36,250 nucleotides of DNA from Gemmatimonas sp. GTDB lineage: Bacteria; Gemmatimonadota; Gemmatimonadetes; Gemmatimonadales; Gemmatimonadaceae. The notes under the pieces were generated by a model that made no database searches, was not told where the DNA came from, and was given only the letters and a program-made list of their open reading frames with translations. The stretch is taken from contig JAAVWC010000037.1 of NCBI GenBank assembly GCA_023910675.1, positions 1-36,250 of the forward strand. Reading direction: 5' to 3'. A program made the translations under genes and the position numbers. This document shows positions 1 through 7,754 of this stretch, piece after piece. Within the stretch, counting starts at the first letter, position 1; every line of letters starts with the position of its first letter.

Positions 1-109
1 GCTGGCATGCCCTGACCGGCGCCGGCCGCTGCGGTCGGTTGGGACTGGCGCCCGCGGGGGAAAATCCCGAAACTATGGGTAGTCGTTGTGCGGCCTGCTC
101 GTGGCCGAC

Positions 110-183
110 GGTCCGGTAGCTTAGTCGGTTAAAGCAGTCGACTCATAATCGATCGATCGTGGGTTCAAGTCCCACCCGGACCA
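110..183 (+). tRNA. tRNA with CAT anticodon, probably tRNA-Ile2 (lysidine type), possibly elongator Met
   Basis: The cloverleaf folds by eye. Acceptor GGTCCGG (110-116) pairs with CCGGACC (176-182), with discriminator A183. The anticodon stem GTCGA (137-141) pairs with TCGAT (149-153) around loop CTCATAA, giving anticodon CAT at 144-146. The T arm is GTGGG/CCCAC around TTCAAGT. CCA is not encoded; TTT follows. C4-G69 and C5-G68 in the acceptor, together with the loop context, resemble tRNA-Ile2, whose C34 is converted to lysidine by TilS. Elongator Met cannot be excluded; initiator Met is unlikely because position 1 is paired. Confidence 0.88.
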
Positions 184-231
184 TTTTGGGATCAGCGCGT
201 TGCTGGATCGCACTTGTGGTGACGATTTATG

Positions 232-264
232 ACGGAGGGGCTTCCCACGCCTCAGCACCTCCGT
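232..264. other. Inverted repeat between the two tRNA genes
   Basis: ACGGAGG (232-238) and CCTCCGT (258-264) form a 7-bp stem with a 19-nt loop, followed only by a short T-rich stretch. It could be a weak terminator or a processing hairpin. I see nothing else in the 133-base spacer between the tRNAs, and nothing recognisable in bases 1-109. Confidence 0.25.
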
Positions 265-316
265 TACGTTTTCGATCCGCCCGCCAATGTACGGTGGTGG
301 TGGTGCGGATGGTGTC

Positions 317-390
317 GGGCGCGTAGCTCAGCTGGTTAGAGCGCTGCTTTCACACAGCAGAGGTCCGGGGTTCGAGTCCCTGCGCGCCCA
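317..390 (+). tRNA. tRNA-Val (anticodon CAC)
   Basis: Acceptor GGGCGCG (317-323) pairs with CGCGCCC (383-389), with discriminator A390. The anticodon stem CTGCT (344-348) pairs with AGCAG (356-360) around loop TTCACAC, so the anticodon is CAC at 351-353. The T arm has the usual GTTCGAGTCC. CCA is not encoded, so this tRNA depends on the CCA-adding enzyme encoded at 4283-5521. It lies 133 bases downstream of the first tRNA on the same strand, so the two may be co-transcribed. Confidence 0.95.
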
Positions 391-393
391 TTG

Positions 394-429
394 CAAACGG
401 CCGGTGATCTCACGATCGCCGGCCGTTTG
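394..429. terminator. Strong hairpin between tRNA-Val and the 3' end of hflX
   Basis: CAAACGGCCGG (394-404) pairs perfectly with CCGGCCGTTTG (419-429). Inner GATC/GATC pairing extends the stem almost to a TCAC loop. It starts four bases after tRNA-Val and ends 25 bases before the convergent hflX stop, so it could terminate both. The T runs on each side are short (GTTTG), so efficiency is uncertain. Confidence 0.6.
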
Positions 430-454
430 TGCATTTCGGGATTGTGACGCGGCG

Positions 455-1660
455 CTACGGAAGCGGTACGGACCGCATCGACGGTGAACTCGAGCGCGTT
501 ACCCCCTGCGTCACGATCACGCGGGCGCCCGCCTGGCGGAGACGACCGATCGTGCGTTCGTCGAGCCGTGCCCGCAGCACGATCATGTCTTCGTCGGCGC
601 GCTGGTCGAGCACCTCGCCATCGCGATGCACCTCGGCCATGAGGCGACCGTTCGAGGCCGGGATGTGCACCTCAAGGATGGGGCGCTGATTGCGCATGCT
701 CGACAGGAGGGACGCCTTCAATCCGTCGAGGCCGTCCCTGGCAAGCGCCGACACGAACAGCGAGTTCGGCATCAGATTGGCGACCCGTTCGCGCATGGAC
801 GCCGCTTCGTCTTCGGAGATCGCATCCATCTTATTCATGATGTACGTCAGCGGGCGCTCCGACAGACCGAGGTCGTGGAGGACACCGTCCACTACGTCAC
901 GCTGCTCTTCCCACGCCGGATGACTGGAATCGATCACGTGCAGCAAAAGATCGGCCTCACGCGCTTCGGCCAGCGTCGCGCGAAAGGACGCGACCAGGTG
1001 GTGAGGCAGCTTCCGAATGAAACCGACGGTGTCGGTGAGTAAGACCGTGTAGCCGTCGCCGACTTCGACTTCCCGCGTCAGGGGATCAAGCGTCGCGAAC
1101 AAACGGTCTTCGACAAACACGTCTGTATCGTTGGCCATGCTGCGCAGGATGGAAGACTTCCCGGCATTGGTATAACCCACCAGCGCGACGCGGAAGTGTG
1201 TGTGCCGCCCTTGACGCTGCACCTCACGAGCACGCTCCACATCGGCCAAACGCTCCTTGAGGATGCGGATGCGATGCTGGATAAGGCGGCGGTCCGTTTC
1301 CAGCTGCGTTTCGCCCGGCCCGCGCATACCAATACCGCCGCGCATCTTCTCAAGGTGTGTCCACATGCGCGTCAGGCGCGGCAGCAGATACTCGAGCTGC
1401 GCCAGCTCGACCTGCATGCGCGCTTCACTCGACCGCGCTCGCGTGGCGAAGATGTCGAGAATGAGTTCCGCGCGATCCATCACGCGTGTGTTGACGATGA
1501 GCTCGACGTTCTTGCCCTGCGCCGGTGAAAGTTCGTCGTCGAAAATGACGAGCGTGGCGCCGAGTTCCTTGATACGATGTTTCAGCTCCTCGACCTTGCC
1601 GCTGCCCAGATACGTGCCAGGATGTGGACGATCGAGCTGTTGTGTGAGTGTCCCCACCAC
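455..1660 (-). CDS. hflX: HflX ribosome-associated GTPase
   Basis: HflX is a GTPase that binds the 50S subunit and splits or rescues stalled ribosomes. The HflX N-domain (GSGKVEEL, LSPAQGKNVE, QVELAQLEYLLPRL) is followed by the helical linker with GMRGPGETQLETDRR (about 111-125), G1 GYTNAGKS (about 162-169), G3 DTVGF and G4 NKMD. The coordinates use GTG at 1660, the first ordinary start codon in this frame. Family-like sequence nevertheless continues upstream: translating 1661-1837 gives residues such as VERAILVSAPFKRSS and ELARLADTAGAEV before a TAG at 1838-1840. No ATG, GTG or TTG lies in that stretch, so the true start is unresolved (rare start codon, upstream frameshift or sequence error). 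The gene is the last of a minus-strand run, 17 bases or more after the lipoprotein gene. Confidence 0.93.
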   Translation of the reverse strand: MVGTLTQQLDRPHPGTYLGSGKVEELKHRIKELGATLVIFDDELSPAQGKNVELIVNTRVMDRAELILDIFATRARSSEARMQVELAQLEYLLPRLTRMWTHLEKMRGGIGMRGPGETQLETDRRLIQHRIRILKERLADVERAREVQRQGRHTHFRVALVGYTNAGKSSILRSMANDTDVFVEDRLFATLDPLTREVEVGDGYTVLLTDTVGFIRKLPHHLVASFRATLAEAREADLLLHVIDSSHPAWEEQRDVVDGVLHDLGLSERPLTYIMNKMDAISEDEAASMRERVANLMPNSLFVSALARDGLDGLKASLLSSMRNQRPILEVHIPASNGRLMAEVHRDGEVLDQRADEDMIVLRARLDERTIGRLRQAGARVIVTQGVTRSSSPSMRSVPLP

Positions 1661-1856
1661 CTCGGCGCCGGCCGTGTCAGCAAGTCGCGCGAGTTCCTGC
1701 AGATGCTCGTCGACGAAATGCTTGGCAGAGCTCCGCTTGAACGGCGCACTGACGAGGATGGCCCGTTCGACGGGCTGCGTGAGGTTGATCGGCTCGCGAC
1801 TGATGTGACTGAACCCGCGTGTAAGAGATACTGAAAGCTAGCGAGAACGCAGGAGA

Positions 1857-2342
1857 TTACCTGCTGCCCGCCACCGACGAATAGCGACCCTTCTGATCAT
1901 ACGGTCGCGTGAAGTTGCCAAGCGGTGTGTCGACCGTGAAGTCGCCACGAACTCGGTAGTTCACCGTACCCGACTGAATGAGGGCCCGTCCGGCGGCGCC
2001 GAGTCCGGCATAGGTGAACCGCACGGGCAGTCGCACCAGCGACGAGTCCTTCTCCGGCACAACGAATCGCCCATCGAGCGCGCCGTCGCCAAGCTTGATG
2101 GAATCGACGTCGACCTGATATGTCATCTTGAGCGCGTCGAGCTTGTACCCATTGGGATTGTACACGGACAGCACGACATCGACGCTCCCGCCGGTCAGTC
2201 CAAGGCCGGTAATGTTGAACTCGCGGAGCGCGACAGTGGGCTCCTTGAAGGTGGCACGCCCGAGGGCAGCACACCCGGCCGCACCTGCGGCGGCAACGGC
2301 AACCACAGCGGCCGTCACGACATGTCTCATACGAAAGTTCAC
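1857..2342 (-). CDS. LEA14/WHy-domain lipoprotein
   Basis: This is a 161-residue secreted protein with a basic start, an Ala/Val-rich hydrophobic segment and AAGC at residues 21-24, which looks like a lipobox with Cys24 as the lipidation site. The rest (TFKEPTVALREFNITGL, SVDVVLSVYNPNGYKLDA, ending in a beta-rich segment) matches the water-stress/hypersensitive-response (LEA14-type) fold, a fibronectin-like beta sandwich. Its role is unknown; a membrane-anchored protein facing the periplasm is likely. The GTG start at 2342 overlaps the rarA TGA stop as GTGA; an internal ATG at 2330 is an alternative start that keeps the signal sequence. It is translationally coupled to rarA and followed by hflX. 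Confidence 0.75.
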   Translation of the reverse strand: MNFRMRHVVTAAVVAVAAAGAAGCAALGRATFKEPTVALREFNITGLGLTGGSVDVVLSVYNPNGYKLDALKMTYQVDVDSIKLGDGALDGRFVVPEKDSSLVRLPVRFTYAGLGAAGRALIQSGTVNYRVRGDFTVDTPLGNFTRPYDQKGRYSSVAGSR

Positions 2343-3760
2343 GCGGATTCTCCGGGGATCGACGATTCGTTCACCTGCTCAGCGGACACTGCCGCTGGAG
2401 TCGTACCCGCCGACTCGACCGGCGGTCCGCCCCGCTCCGCCCACCAGGCCAGTCGCTGGGCAATCCGCTTCTCCTCACCGAACGGGCCAGGCTGATAGTA
2501 CGTCTGCCCCTGCAACACGTCGGGCTGATATGGCTGCGCGACGAACGCGCCTGGATAGTCGTGCGGGTACTGGTACGATACGCGACGGGCCTCATCGGTG
2601 CGCAAATGCATCTCGGAGTTCAGAAGGTGCGCAGGGACTGGCTCTGACGGGGTGCCCTGCGCTGCCTCCTGTGCCGCGCGCCATGCCAGATACAGGCGAT
2701 TGGACTTGGGAGCGGTGGCACAGTACACCGTCGCTTGTGCCACAGCGCGCTCCCCCTCCGCCGGTCCAAGCCGTCGGTAGGCCTCCCATGCCGTCATGAC
2801 CACCTGCAGCGCATCGGGGTCTGCCAGCCCGATGTCCTCGGTCGCAATCGCCGCGAGACGTCGCAGAAAAACCTGTGCATCCTCACCAGCCAGCAACGCC
2901 CGGGCCAGCCAGTACAGCGCCGCATGGGGATCGGAGCCACGACAAGATTTGTGAAAGGCTGAGAGCACCGCGTTGCGATCGATATCGATGCGGTCGTACG
3001 CAACCACCCGAACGCCGAGCGACGCCGAGAGCGCGTCCACACTGACGGTGGCGCCATGCGGTAACGTATTGGACACCGCCTCGAGCGCGCCGAGTGCGCG
3101 ACGGGCATCGCCGTCACATTGCTCGCCGAGCCAGCGCAGCGTGTCGGGAGTCACATGCAAGGCGCGCTCTCCCAATCCGCGTGAGCGGTCGCTCAGGGCA
3201 CGTTCCACGACTTCGACGATATCACCGATCACCAGCGGCCGCAGCGCGTAGACGCGGCAGCGCGAAAGCAGTGCGCCCACCACGGCAAACGCCGGAACCT
3301 CTGTTGTTGCCCCACAGAGCGAGATCACACCATTCTCGACGTGAGGAAGCAATGCATCCTGCTGCGACTTTGCCCAACGGTGAATCTCATCGACCACCAC
3401 CAGCGTGCGCCGACCATCGAAATTGAGCCTGCGCTCGGCCTCGGTCACGATCTCGCGTAGCCGCGGGATGCCATCGGTGACGGCATTCAGTACGACCACT
3501 GTCTGCTGCGTGTATCGCCCAATCAGACTCGCGATGGTCGTCTTGCCCGTTCCGCTTGGGCCTGTGAGGATCACGCTCCCAATGCCACCGTTGCGAATGG
3601 CGTCGCCGAGCGGGCGCCCGACTGCCAGCAAATGCTGCTGCCCGAGTACGTCCTCCAGTCGATCAGGACGCATACGCGCAGCCAACGGCTCCGCCTTACT
3701 CCCGGGGGCGAAGAACGACGGACCATCGCCGCTGCCGGATTTTCCGACGCCTTTGCTCAC
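2339..3760 (-). CDS. rarA: RarA/MgsA family replication-associated AAA+ ATPase
   Basis: RarA (MgsA, WRNIP1 family) is a clamp-loader-like AAA+ ATPase that acts at stalled replication forks. The 473-residue product has the RarA opening (PLAARMRPDRLEDVLGQ), Walker A GPSGTGKTT (about 67-75), Walker B VVVDEIHR (about 121-128), sensor region LCGATTEVPAF and Arg-finger context LLSRCRVYAL. The C-terminal MgsA domain is recognisable from DPHAALYWLARALLAGEDA and from HLLNS to YPHDYPGAFVAQPYQPD. The GTG start at 3760 overlaps the preceding gene's TGA as GTGA. The family usually has Phe-Asn after EIHR; here it is Trp-Ala. Confidence 0.94.
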   Translation of the reverse strand: MSKGVGKSGSGDGPSFFAPGSKAEPLAARMRPDRLEDVLGQQHLLAVGRPLGDAIRNGGIGSVILTGPSGTGKTTIASLIGRYTQQTVVVLNAVTDGIPRLREIVTEAERRLNFDGRRTLVVVDEIHRWAKSQQDALLPHVENGVISLCGATTEVPAFAVVGALLSRCRVYALRPLVIGDIVEVVERALSDRSRGLGERALHVTPDTLRWLGEQCDGDARRALGALEAVSNTLPHGATVSVDALSASLGVRVVAYDRIDIDRNAVLSAFHKSCRGSDPHAALYWLARALLAGEDAQVFLRRLAAIATEDIGLADPDALQVVMTAWEAYRRLGPAEGERAVAQATVYCATAPKSNRLYLAWRAAQEAAQGTPSEPVPAHLLNSEMHLRTDEARRVSYQYPHDYPGAFVAQPYQPDVLQGQTYYQPGPFGEEKRIAQRLAWWAERGGPPVESAGTTPAAVSAEQVNESSIPGESA

Positions 3761-4290
3761 GGATGCGGCTCTTCGATCAGGCCAAGCCGGTCGGCGGCGG
3801 CTTGCAACGCATGCGCAAGCTGCGGTTCGGCCCGCAAGGCACTACGCAGCGGCATCCAGTTTGGCGCGGGCGCCGTCGTGCGCTCAAGAAGCCCCATCCC
3901 GTCGAGCAGAAAGGCCCACCGATCGGTACGCGCATAGATCACAATGAGCATCTCCGGCGTGAGCGTGAGTTGATCATTGTCCGTAAACAGCGATACCTCG
4001 ACGCCACCGTACGCCGCGAGCGGCAGACGCAGTCGCCCGATGGTCTCACGTACCTCCGGAAGCGCAAGGAGCGCCCCCTGCCACCGCCGACCCGTTCGCG
4101 CGTCATCAATACGCAGGTCTACAGCCGGATCAAGGTAAACACTGAGGGCGTGCATCATATCCACGACACGCTCAGCGGTTGCTCCGATGCGAATGCAGGT
4201 GACATCCTGCGCGTGGCTGATGACAAACCAGTCGCGACCGGTTCGGAAACGCGGCGTCTCCGCGTATTCGAACGCGCTGAGCTCACTCAT
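3757..4290 (-). CDS. Conserved-looking protein of unknown function
   Basis: I do not recognise a family. The product from ATG 4290 is 177 residues, starts MSELSAFEYAE, has no signal peptide or membrane segment, and mixes beta-rich (WFVISHAQDVTCIRIG) and helical stretches. This start overlaps the CCA-transferase stop by 8 bases and its stop overlaps the rarA start as GTGA, so it is translated as part of a coupled cca-orf-rarA block. A longer reading frame reaches 4353, but its added residues are Arg/Trp-rich and lie over the cca 3' end, so I reject that start. The tight coupling suggests a role alongside tRNA end repair or replication-fork repair, but that is inference only. Confidence 0.75.
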   Translation of the reverse strand: MSELSAFEYAETPRFRTGRDWFVISHAQDVTCIRIGATAERVVDMMHALSVYLDPAVDLRIDDARTGRRWQGALLALPEVRETIGRLRLPLAAYGGVEVSLFTDNDQLTLTPEMLIVIYARTDRWAFLLDGMGLLERTTAPAPNWMPLRSALRAEPQLAHALQAAADRLGLIEEPHP

Positions 4291-5521
4291 GTGCCAACGC
4301 CATCGCCAGGAGCGTCTCCGTCGTGTTACGGCTCGGCTCGTCGATAACGGCATCGATCAGGCGCTGCAGCGTGCGGCCAAGCTGTGGGCCCGCCGCGACT
4401 CCGGCCCGCCTGAGATCGTCGCCGTCGATGGCGAGATCGGCAATCTCGATGGGGTCGTGAAACGCGATGTGCATCAGGCGACGGTACACGCGGAGCGTCT
4501 TCCGTCGCATGGGGACGCGCTCTCCCGCATGCGTCAGCGGCTGCCAACACGCAACGCAGAGCCTGATGAACGCTGATACGCGCAGACGCCCCACCGACGC
4601 GGCGAGCCGCCGGAGCGCAGCGTCAGTGGGCACCTGCCCATTGGCGAGCGATACCCGAAGTTCCTCACCGAAGCGACGGTAACGGTCGACCAGCGATGCG
4701 ATCGTCGCGATCTCCTGATTGGAAAACCGGAGTGCCCGCAACGCCTGTTCGGCAGCCTTGCCATCACACGCGCTGAAAAGCGCGGCAACGCGGAGCGGCT
4801 TACGCAGCGGCCGCGCGGCCAACACCGGCAGCGGCAGTGTGTCGACGGCTTGCAACGCCGCATCGGACACGGCGGAGAGCACGGGAATCAAAGCGGTGAA
4901 CGCGCCGCTTTCGCGCCAGCGTGTCAGTGCCACTGACGGACGCAGCACCTGCTCCATCGTCTTGTCGAGTTCCTGCTTGACGCGCTCCGGCGAAAGACGC
5001 GTCAGGTGTGGCGCGCTGTCGACGATGGCGGCCCATGTCTCCGCAGCAATCTCGAAATCAAAGCGTGCTGCAAAACGGATGGCGCGAAGCGCGCGCAATC
5101 GATCTTCGCGCATGCGCTCGTCAGCAGTGCCGACGGCTCGCACCAGACGCCGACTCAGATCCCCACGCCCTTCGAACGGATCGCGCAACACCTTCGCAAT
5201 CGGATCATACGCGATGGCATTGATCGTGAAGTCGCGACGCGCGAGGTCTTCGTCCAGCGACGCGCCGAACTGTACGATCGCGTGGCGTCCGTCCGTTTGC
5301 ACGTCATGCCGGAACGTCGTCACCTCGTGCATGCGGCCATCACGGTCCAGCACGCCGATAGTACCGAACTCGATCCCAACAGGCACCGTTCGTTTGAATA
5401 GACGCCGCACTTGTTGAGGAGTCGCCGACGTGGCCAGATCCCAGTCGAGATGTGCCAGCCCCAACAGGGCATCGCGCACGGCCCCTCCGACGCACCACGC
5501 CTCGAAACCGGCGTGCTGCAA
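4283..5521 (-). CDS. cca: CCA tRNA nucleotidyltransferase (poly(A) polymerase superfamily)
   Basis: The enzyme adds or repairs the 3' CCA of tRNAs using CTP and ATP; both tRNA genes in this window lack an encoded CCA. Visible motifs are the nucleotidyltransferase CVGGAVRDALLG with catalytic carboxylates in LDWDLATSA, the RRDFTINA motif, the DP(F)EGRGDL region and EDRLRALRAIRFAARF followed by the helical RNA-binding region. TTG at 5521 is the first ordinary start in the frame and gives 412 residues. Open frame continues upstream to the SDR stop and encodes plausible N-terminal helix sequence (QVIEIARTLQHAGFEAW) without ATG, GTG or TTG, so the real start could be slightly upstream at a rare codon. 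The gene overlaps the next one by 8 bases. Confidence 0.92.
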   Translation of the reverse strand: MQHAGFEAWCVGGAVRDALLGLAHLDWDLATSATPQQVRRLFKRTVPVGIEFGTIGVLDRDGRMHEVTTFRHDVQTDGRHAIVQFGASLDEDLARRDFTINAIAYDPIAKVLRDPFEGRGDLSRRLVRAVGTADERMREDRLRALRAIRFAARFDFEIAAETWAAIVDSAPHLTRLSPERVKQELDKTMEQVLRPSVALTRWRESGAFTALIPVLSAVSDAALQAVDTLPLPVLAARPLRKPLRVAALFSACDGKAAEQALRALRFSNQEIATIASLVDRYRRFGEELRVSLANGQVPTDAALRRLAASVGRLRVSAFIRLCVACWQPLTHAGERVPMRRKTLRVYRRLMHIAFHDPIEIADLAIDGDDLRRAGVAAGPQLGRTLQRLIDAVIDEPSRNTTETLLAMALAHE

Positions 5522-5580
5522 AGTCCGCGCAATTTCGATGACCTGGCCCGGGGGCCGCAGGGCCGGCGTCTCGATAGGGG

Positions 5581-6333
5581 TTACCCGCAGAGCACGCTCC
5601 CGCCGTTCACGTTCAGAATCTCGCCCGTGATGTGGCGCGCCAGTGAGCTTGACAGGAACAGCACAGGGCCGGCGATGTCCGTCGGACTCGCCACGCGCCC
5701 CAGCGGGATGTTGGCCTCGATGCGCTCACGGCCCGCAGAGAACGGACGAACCACCGCTTCGGTATCCACCCACCCCGGTGCCACACTGTTCACCGTGATA
5801 TTCCGCGCGCCGAGTTCGACGGCCAGCGACTTCACGAACGAGATCATGGCGCCCTTCGACGCAGCATAATCGGCATGTCCCGCTTCGCCACGCTGTCCCG
5901 CAGTACTGGAGATGAAGACCAGTCGACCGCCATTGGGCATATGTCGTATCGCCGCACGTGCGCCGAAAAACATCCCATCGAGATTGGTGGCAACCGTCTG
6001 GTGCCAGCGCTCATCGTCGAGTTCGCTCACAGGGATTGGCACATCCGGCCAGATCCCCGAATTACCGACATAAATATCGACGTGTCCGAAGCGCGACACG
6101 GCCTCTGACACGAACGCGTCGTTGGCGGCGCGTGTAGCCAGATCTCCCTTGAAGGCGAACGCTGAAACACCGATTGCCTCGAGTTCCTTCACGAGCGCTT
6201 CGGCTTCGACGTCACGCGACCGGTACGCGATGCCAACGTCGGCACCTGCTGAGGCGAGAAGCCTCGCACACGCGGCACCAATGCCGCGAGCGCCGCCGGT
6301 CACCAGCGCTCTCTTGCCGGTCAGATTGATCAC
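5581..6333 (-). CDS. Short-chain dehydrogenase/reductase (FabG-like)
   Basis: This is a 250-residue classical SDR using NAD(P)H. Motifs: TGGARGIG Rossmann glycine motif near the N-terminus, NSG in place of NNAG, catalytic Ser in FISSTAG, YAASK (Tyr-x-x-x-Lys), and APGWVDTE after the active site. The C-terminal ITGEILNVNGGSVLCG is typical of FabG-like enzymes. Substrate is not determined; 3-oxoacyl-ACP or a sugar/polyol are possible. GTG 6333 is chosen because it overlaps the gmhA TGA as GTGA and places the glycine motif at the usual distance; a longer frame to 6426 only adds Arg-rich sequence over gmhA. Its coupling to a heptose-phosphate isomerase may mean envelope-sugar or lipid work. Confidence 0.9.
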   Translation of the reverse strand: MINLTGKRALVTGGARGIGAACARLLASAGADVGIAYRSRDVEAEALVKELEAIGVSAFAFKGDLATRAANDAFVSEAVSRFGHVDIYVGNSGIWPDVPIPVSELDDERWHQTVATNLDGMFFGARAAIRHMPNGGRLVFISSTAGQRGEAGHADYAASKGAMISFVKSLAVELGARNITVNSVAPGWVDTEAVVRPFSAGRERIEANIPLGRVASPTDIAGPVLFLSSSLARHITGEILNVNGGSVLCG

Positions 6334-6917
6334 AGCGTCGCCTCGATGGCATCGCAGATGGCGTGCTGAATGCACAGGTGAATCTCCTGTGCGCGATCGG
6401 TTCGCGATGTTGGCACGACGATGCACACGTCCGCGCGCGACTTGAGTGCGCCGCCATCCTTGGCGCTCAAGGCGAGCACGGGAATGCCCTTGGCCCGCGC
6501 CGCATCGGCAGCCAGTAACACATTCGGCGAGTTTCCACTCGTCGAATGAATGATGAGCAAGTCCCCCGCCTTCCCCAGCGCTTCGATCTGACGCTCAAAG
6601 ATATGATCGAACCCGAAATCGTTGCCCGTCGCCGTCAGCAACGACGAATCGGTGGTGAGCGCGATGGCAGGATACGCTCGACGGTTTCGCATGTACCGGA
6701 CCACGTACTCCGTCGCCAGATGCTGTGCATCAGCGGCCGAGCCACCGTTACCGCAAAAAAGCAGCGTGCCACCGCCCGCCACTGTCTGCTGCACCATGCG
6801 GAGCGCCTGCCCGATCTGCTGCTCGAGCTGCACGGCCGTCCGTTCAGCGGTTTCCGCCAACTCGCGAAGTGCGCCCAGCAGCGGTGCCACGCCAGCGGAA
6901 GAATGTTCGGGTATCAT
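6330..6917 (-). CDS. gmhA: Sedoheptulose-7-phosphate isomerase (GmhA-like SIS protein)
   Basis: GmhA converts sedoheptulose 7-phosphate to D-glycero-manno-heptose 7-phosphate, the first step of ADP-heptose synthesis for LPS core or S-layer glycans. The 195-residue length matches the family. The SIS fold shows CGNGGSAADAQHLATE (about 55-70), the Ser-rich phosphate site HSTSGNSPN, and the C-terminal HLCIQHAICDAIE helix with the catalytic-site His. DiaA, the close paralogue acting on DnaA, is less likely given the complete isomerase residues. It lies 26 bases after the cpsB-like gene and is GTGA-coupled to the SDR gene. No other heptose genes are in the window. Confidence 0.85.
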   Translation of the reverse strand: MIPEHSSAGVAPLLGALRELAETAERTAVQLEQQIGQALRMVQQTVAGGGTLLFCGNGGSAADAQHLATEYVVRYMRNRRAYPAIALTTDSSLLTATGNDFGFDHIFERQIEALGKAGDLLIIHSTSGNSPNVLLAADAARAKGIPVLALSAKDGGALKSRADVCIVVPTSRTDRAQEIHLCIQHAICDAIEATL

Positions 6918-6943
6918 GTATAGTCGAGAAAGAGAAGGTCGAC

Positions 6944-7687
6944 TCAGCGACCGAAAATGCGCTTGACCCGATCCATCAGGCCGGAGCGCAATGGCGGCAC
7001 CGGCAACGGATCTTCGTTACTCAACACACTGTCAGCGTTGGCGAAGGTCAGCAGCACGGCCTGCTCCTCTCCACCACGCTCGAGCAACCAGTCACGCGCA
7101 CTCGCCAATGATCGCGAATCGCCGTGATTGTCCGACGCAAGAATGTCAATCAGCCCCTCGGCGAGCATGTCCCGCGCGAGTTCCGAAGGGACTCCCCGTC
7201 CCATGAGCACGGACGCATCGGTTTGTATGACGACCCCTAGTTTGCGCCACTCACGGACAGCCTCGAGAGTGCAGCCGAAGTACCGCTCCGGATGCGCAAG
7301 TACTGGTGTGCGGCCGGCGCGCGCAATGCGCCGTAGCTCGGCCGATGCGCCACGCGGCAGTCCGCCGCGCGTGAACTCCACGAGAACGGCTCGGGAGTGC
7401 CCCAAAGAGAGTTCAGGAGCGGTCAAGTCGACATTGGGGCTGTCGAGCATGATCTCCCATCCAAGCTGCAGCGTCATCCCTGACGGTGCCCGTTGCTGGA
7501 GTTCCGCAAAGAGCTCTTGATGACGCACGACAGGAGCCTGAGACGCCTGCGCCGCATTCAAATGTGGCGTGCACACGAGGGTGCTGACGCCCTGCTCGGC
7601 GAAGCGCTCGAGCACCGCCAGCGACACGTCGAATGATGGTGAACCGTCATCGACGCCAGGCAACAGATGGCTATGAATATCAATCAT
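6944..7687 (-). CDS. cpsB: CpsB/YwqE-type PHP protein-tyrosine phosphatase
   Basis: CpsB/YwqE/CapC proteins are Mn-dependent PHP-fold phosphatases that dephosphorylate BY-kinases and so control capsule or exopolysaccharide export. The 247-residue product begins MIDIHSHLLPGVDDGS with metal-binding His5 and His7 and has CTPHLN, a conserved Glu in the GWEIML region, PVLAHPERY and ASDNHGDSRS, covering the expected metal ligands. The C-terminal PPLRSGLMDRVKRIFGR is an Arg-rich tail. No BY-kinase gene is in this window. GAGGA just upstream of ATG 7687 is a good ribosome-binding site. The adjacent gmhA supports a surface-polysaccharide context. Confidence 0.85.
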   Translation of the reverse strand: MIDIHSHLLPGVDDGSPSFDVSLAVLERFAEQGVSTLVCTPHLNAAQASQAPVVRHQELFAELQQRAPSGMTLQLGWEIMLDSPNVDLTAPELSLGHSRAVLVEFTRGGLPRGASAELRRIARAGRTPVLAHPERYFGCTLEAVREWRKLGVVIQTDASVLMGRGVPSELARDMLAEGLIDILASDNHGDSRSLASARDWLLERGGEEQAVLLTFANADSVLSNEDPLPVPPLRSGLMDRVKRIFGR

Positions 7688-7754
7688 CTGTCCTCACACG
7701 TTTGCGGGAGACACGATACGTGGCCCATGCCGAAGCACGCACCGACGCAGCTGC

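Noticed and set aside
287..487. Small plus-strand reading frame overlapping tRNA-Val
   Set aside because: It runs through the tRNA gene and the terminator hairpin and has no protein-like features.
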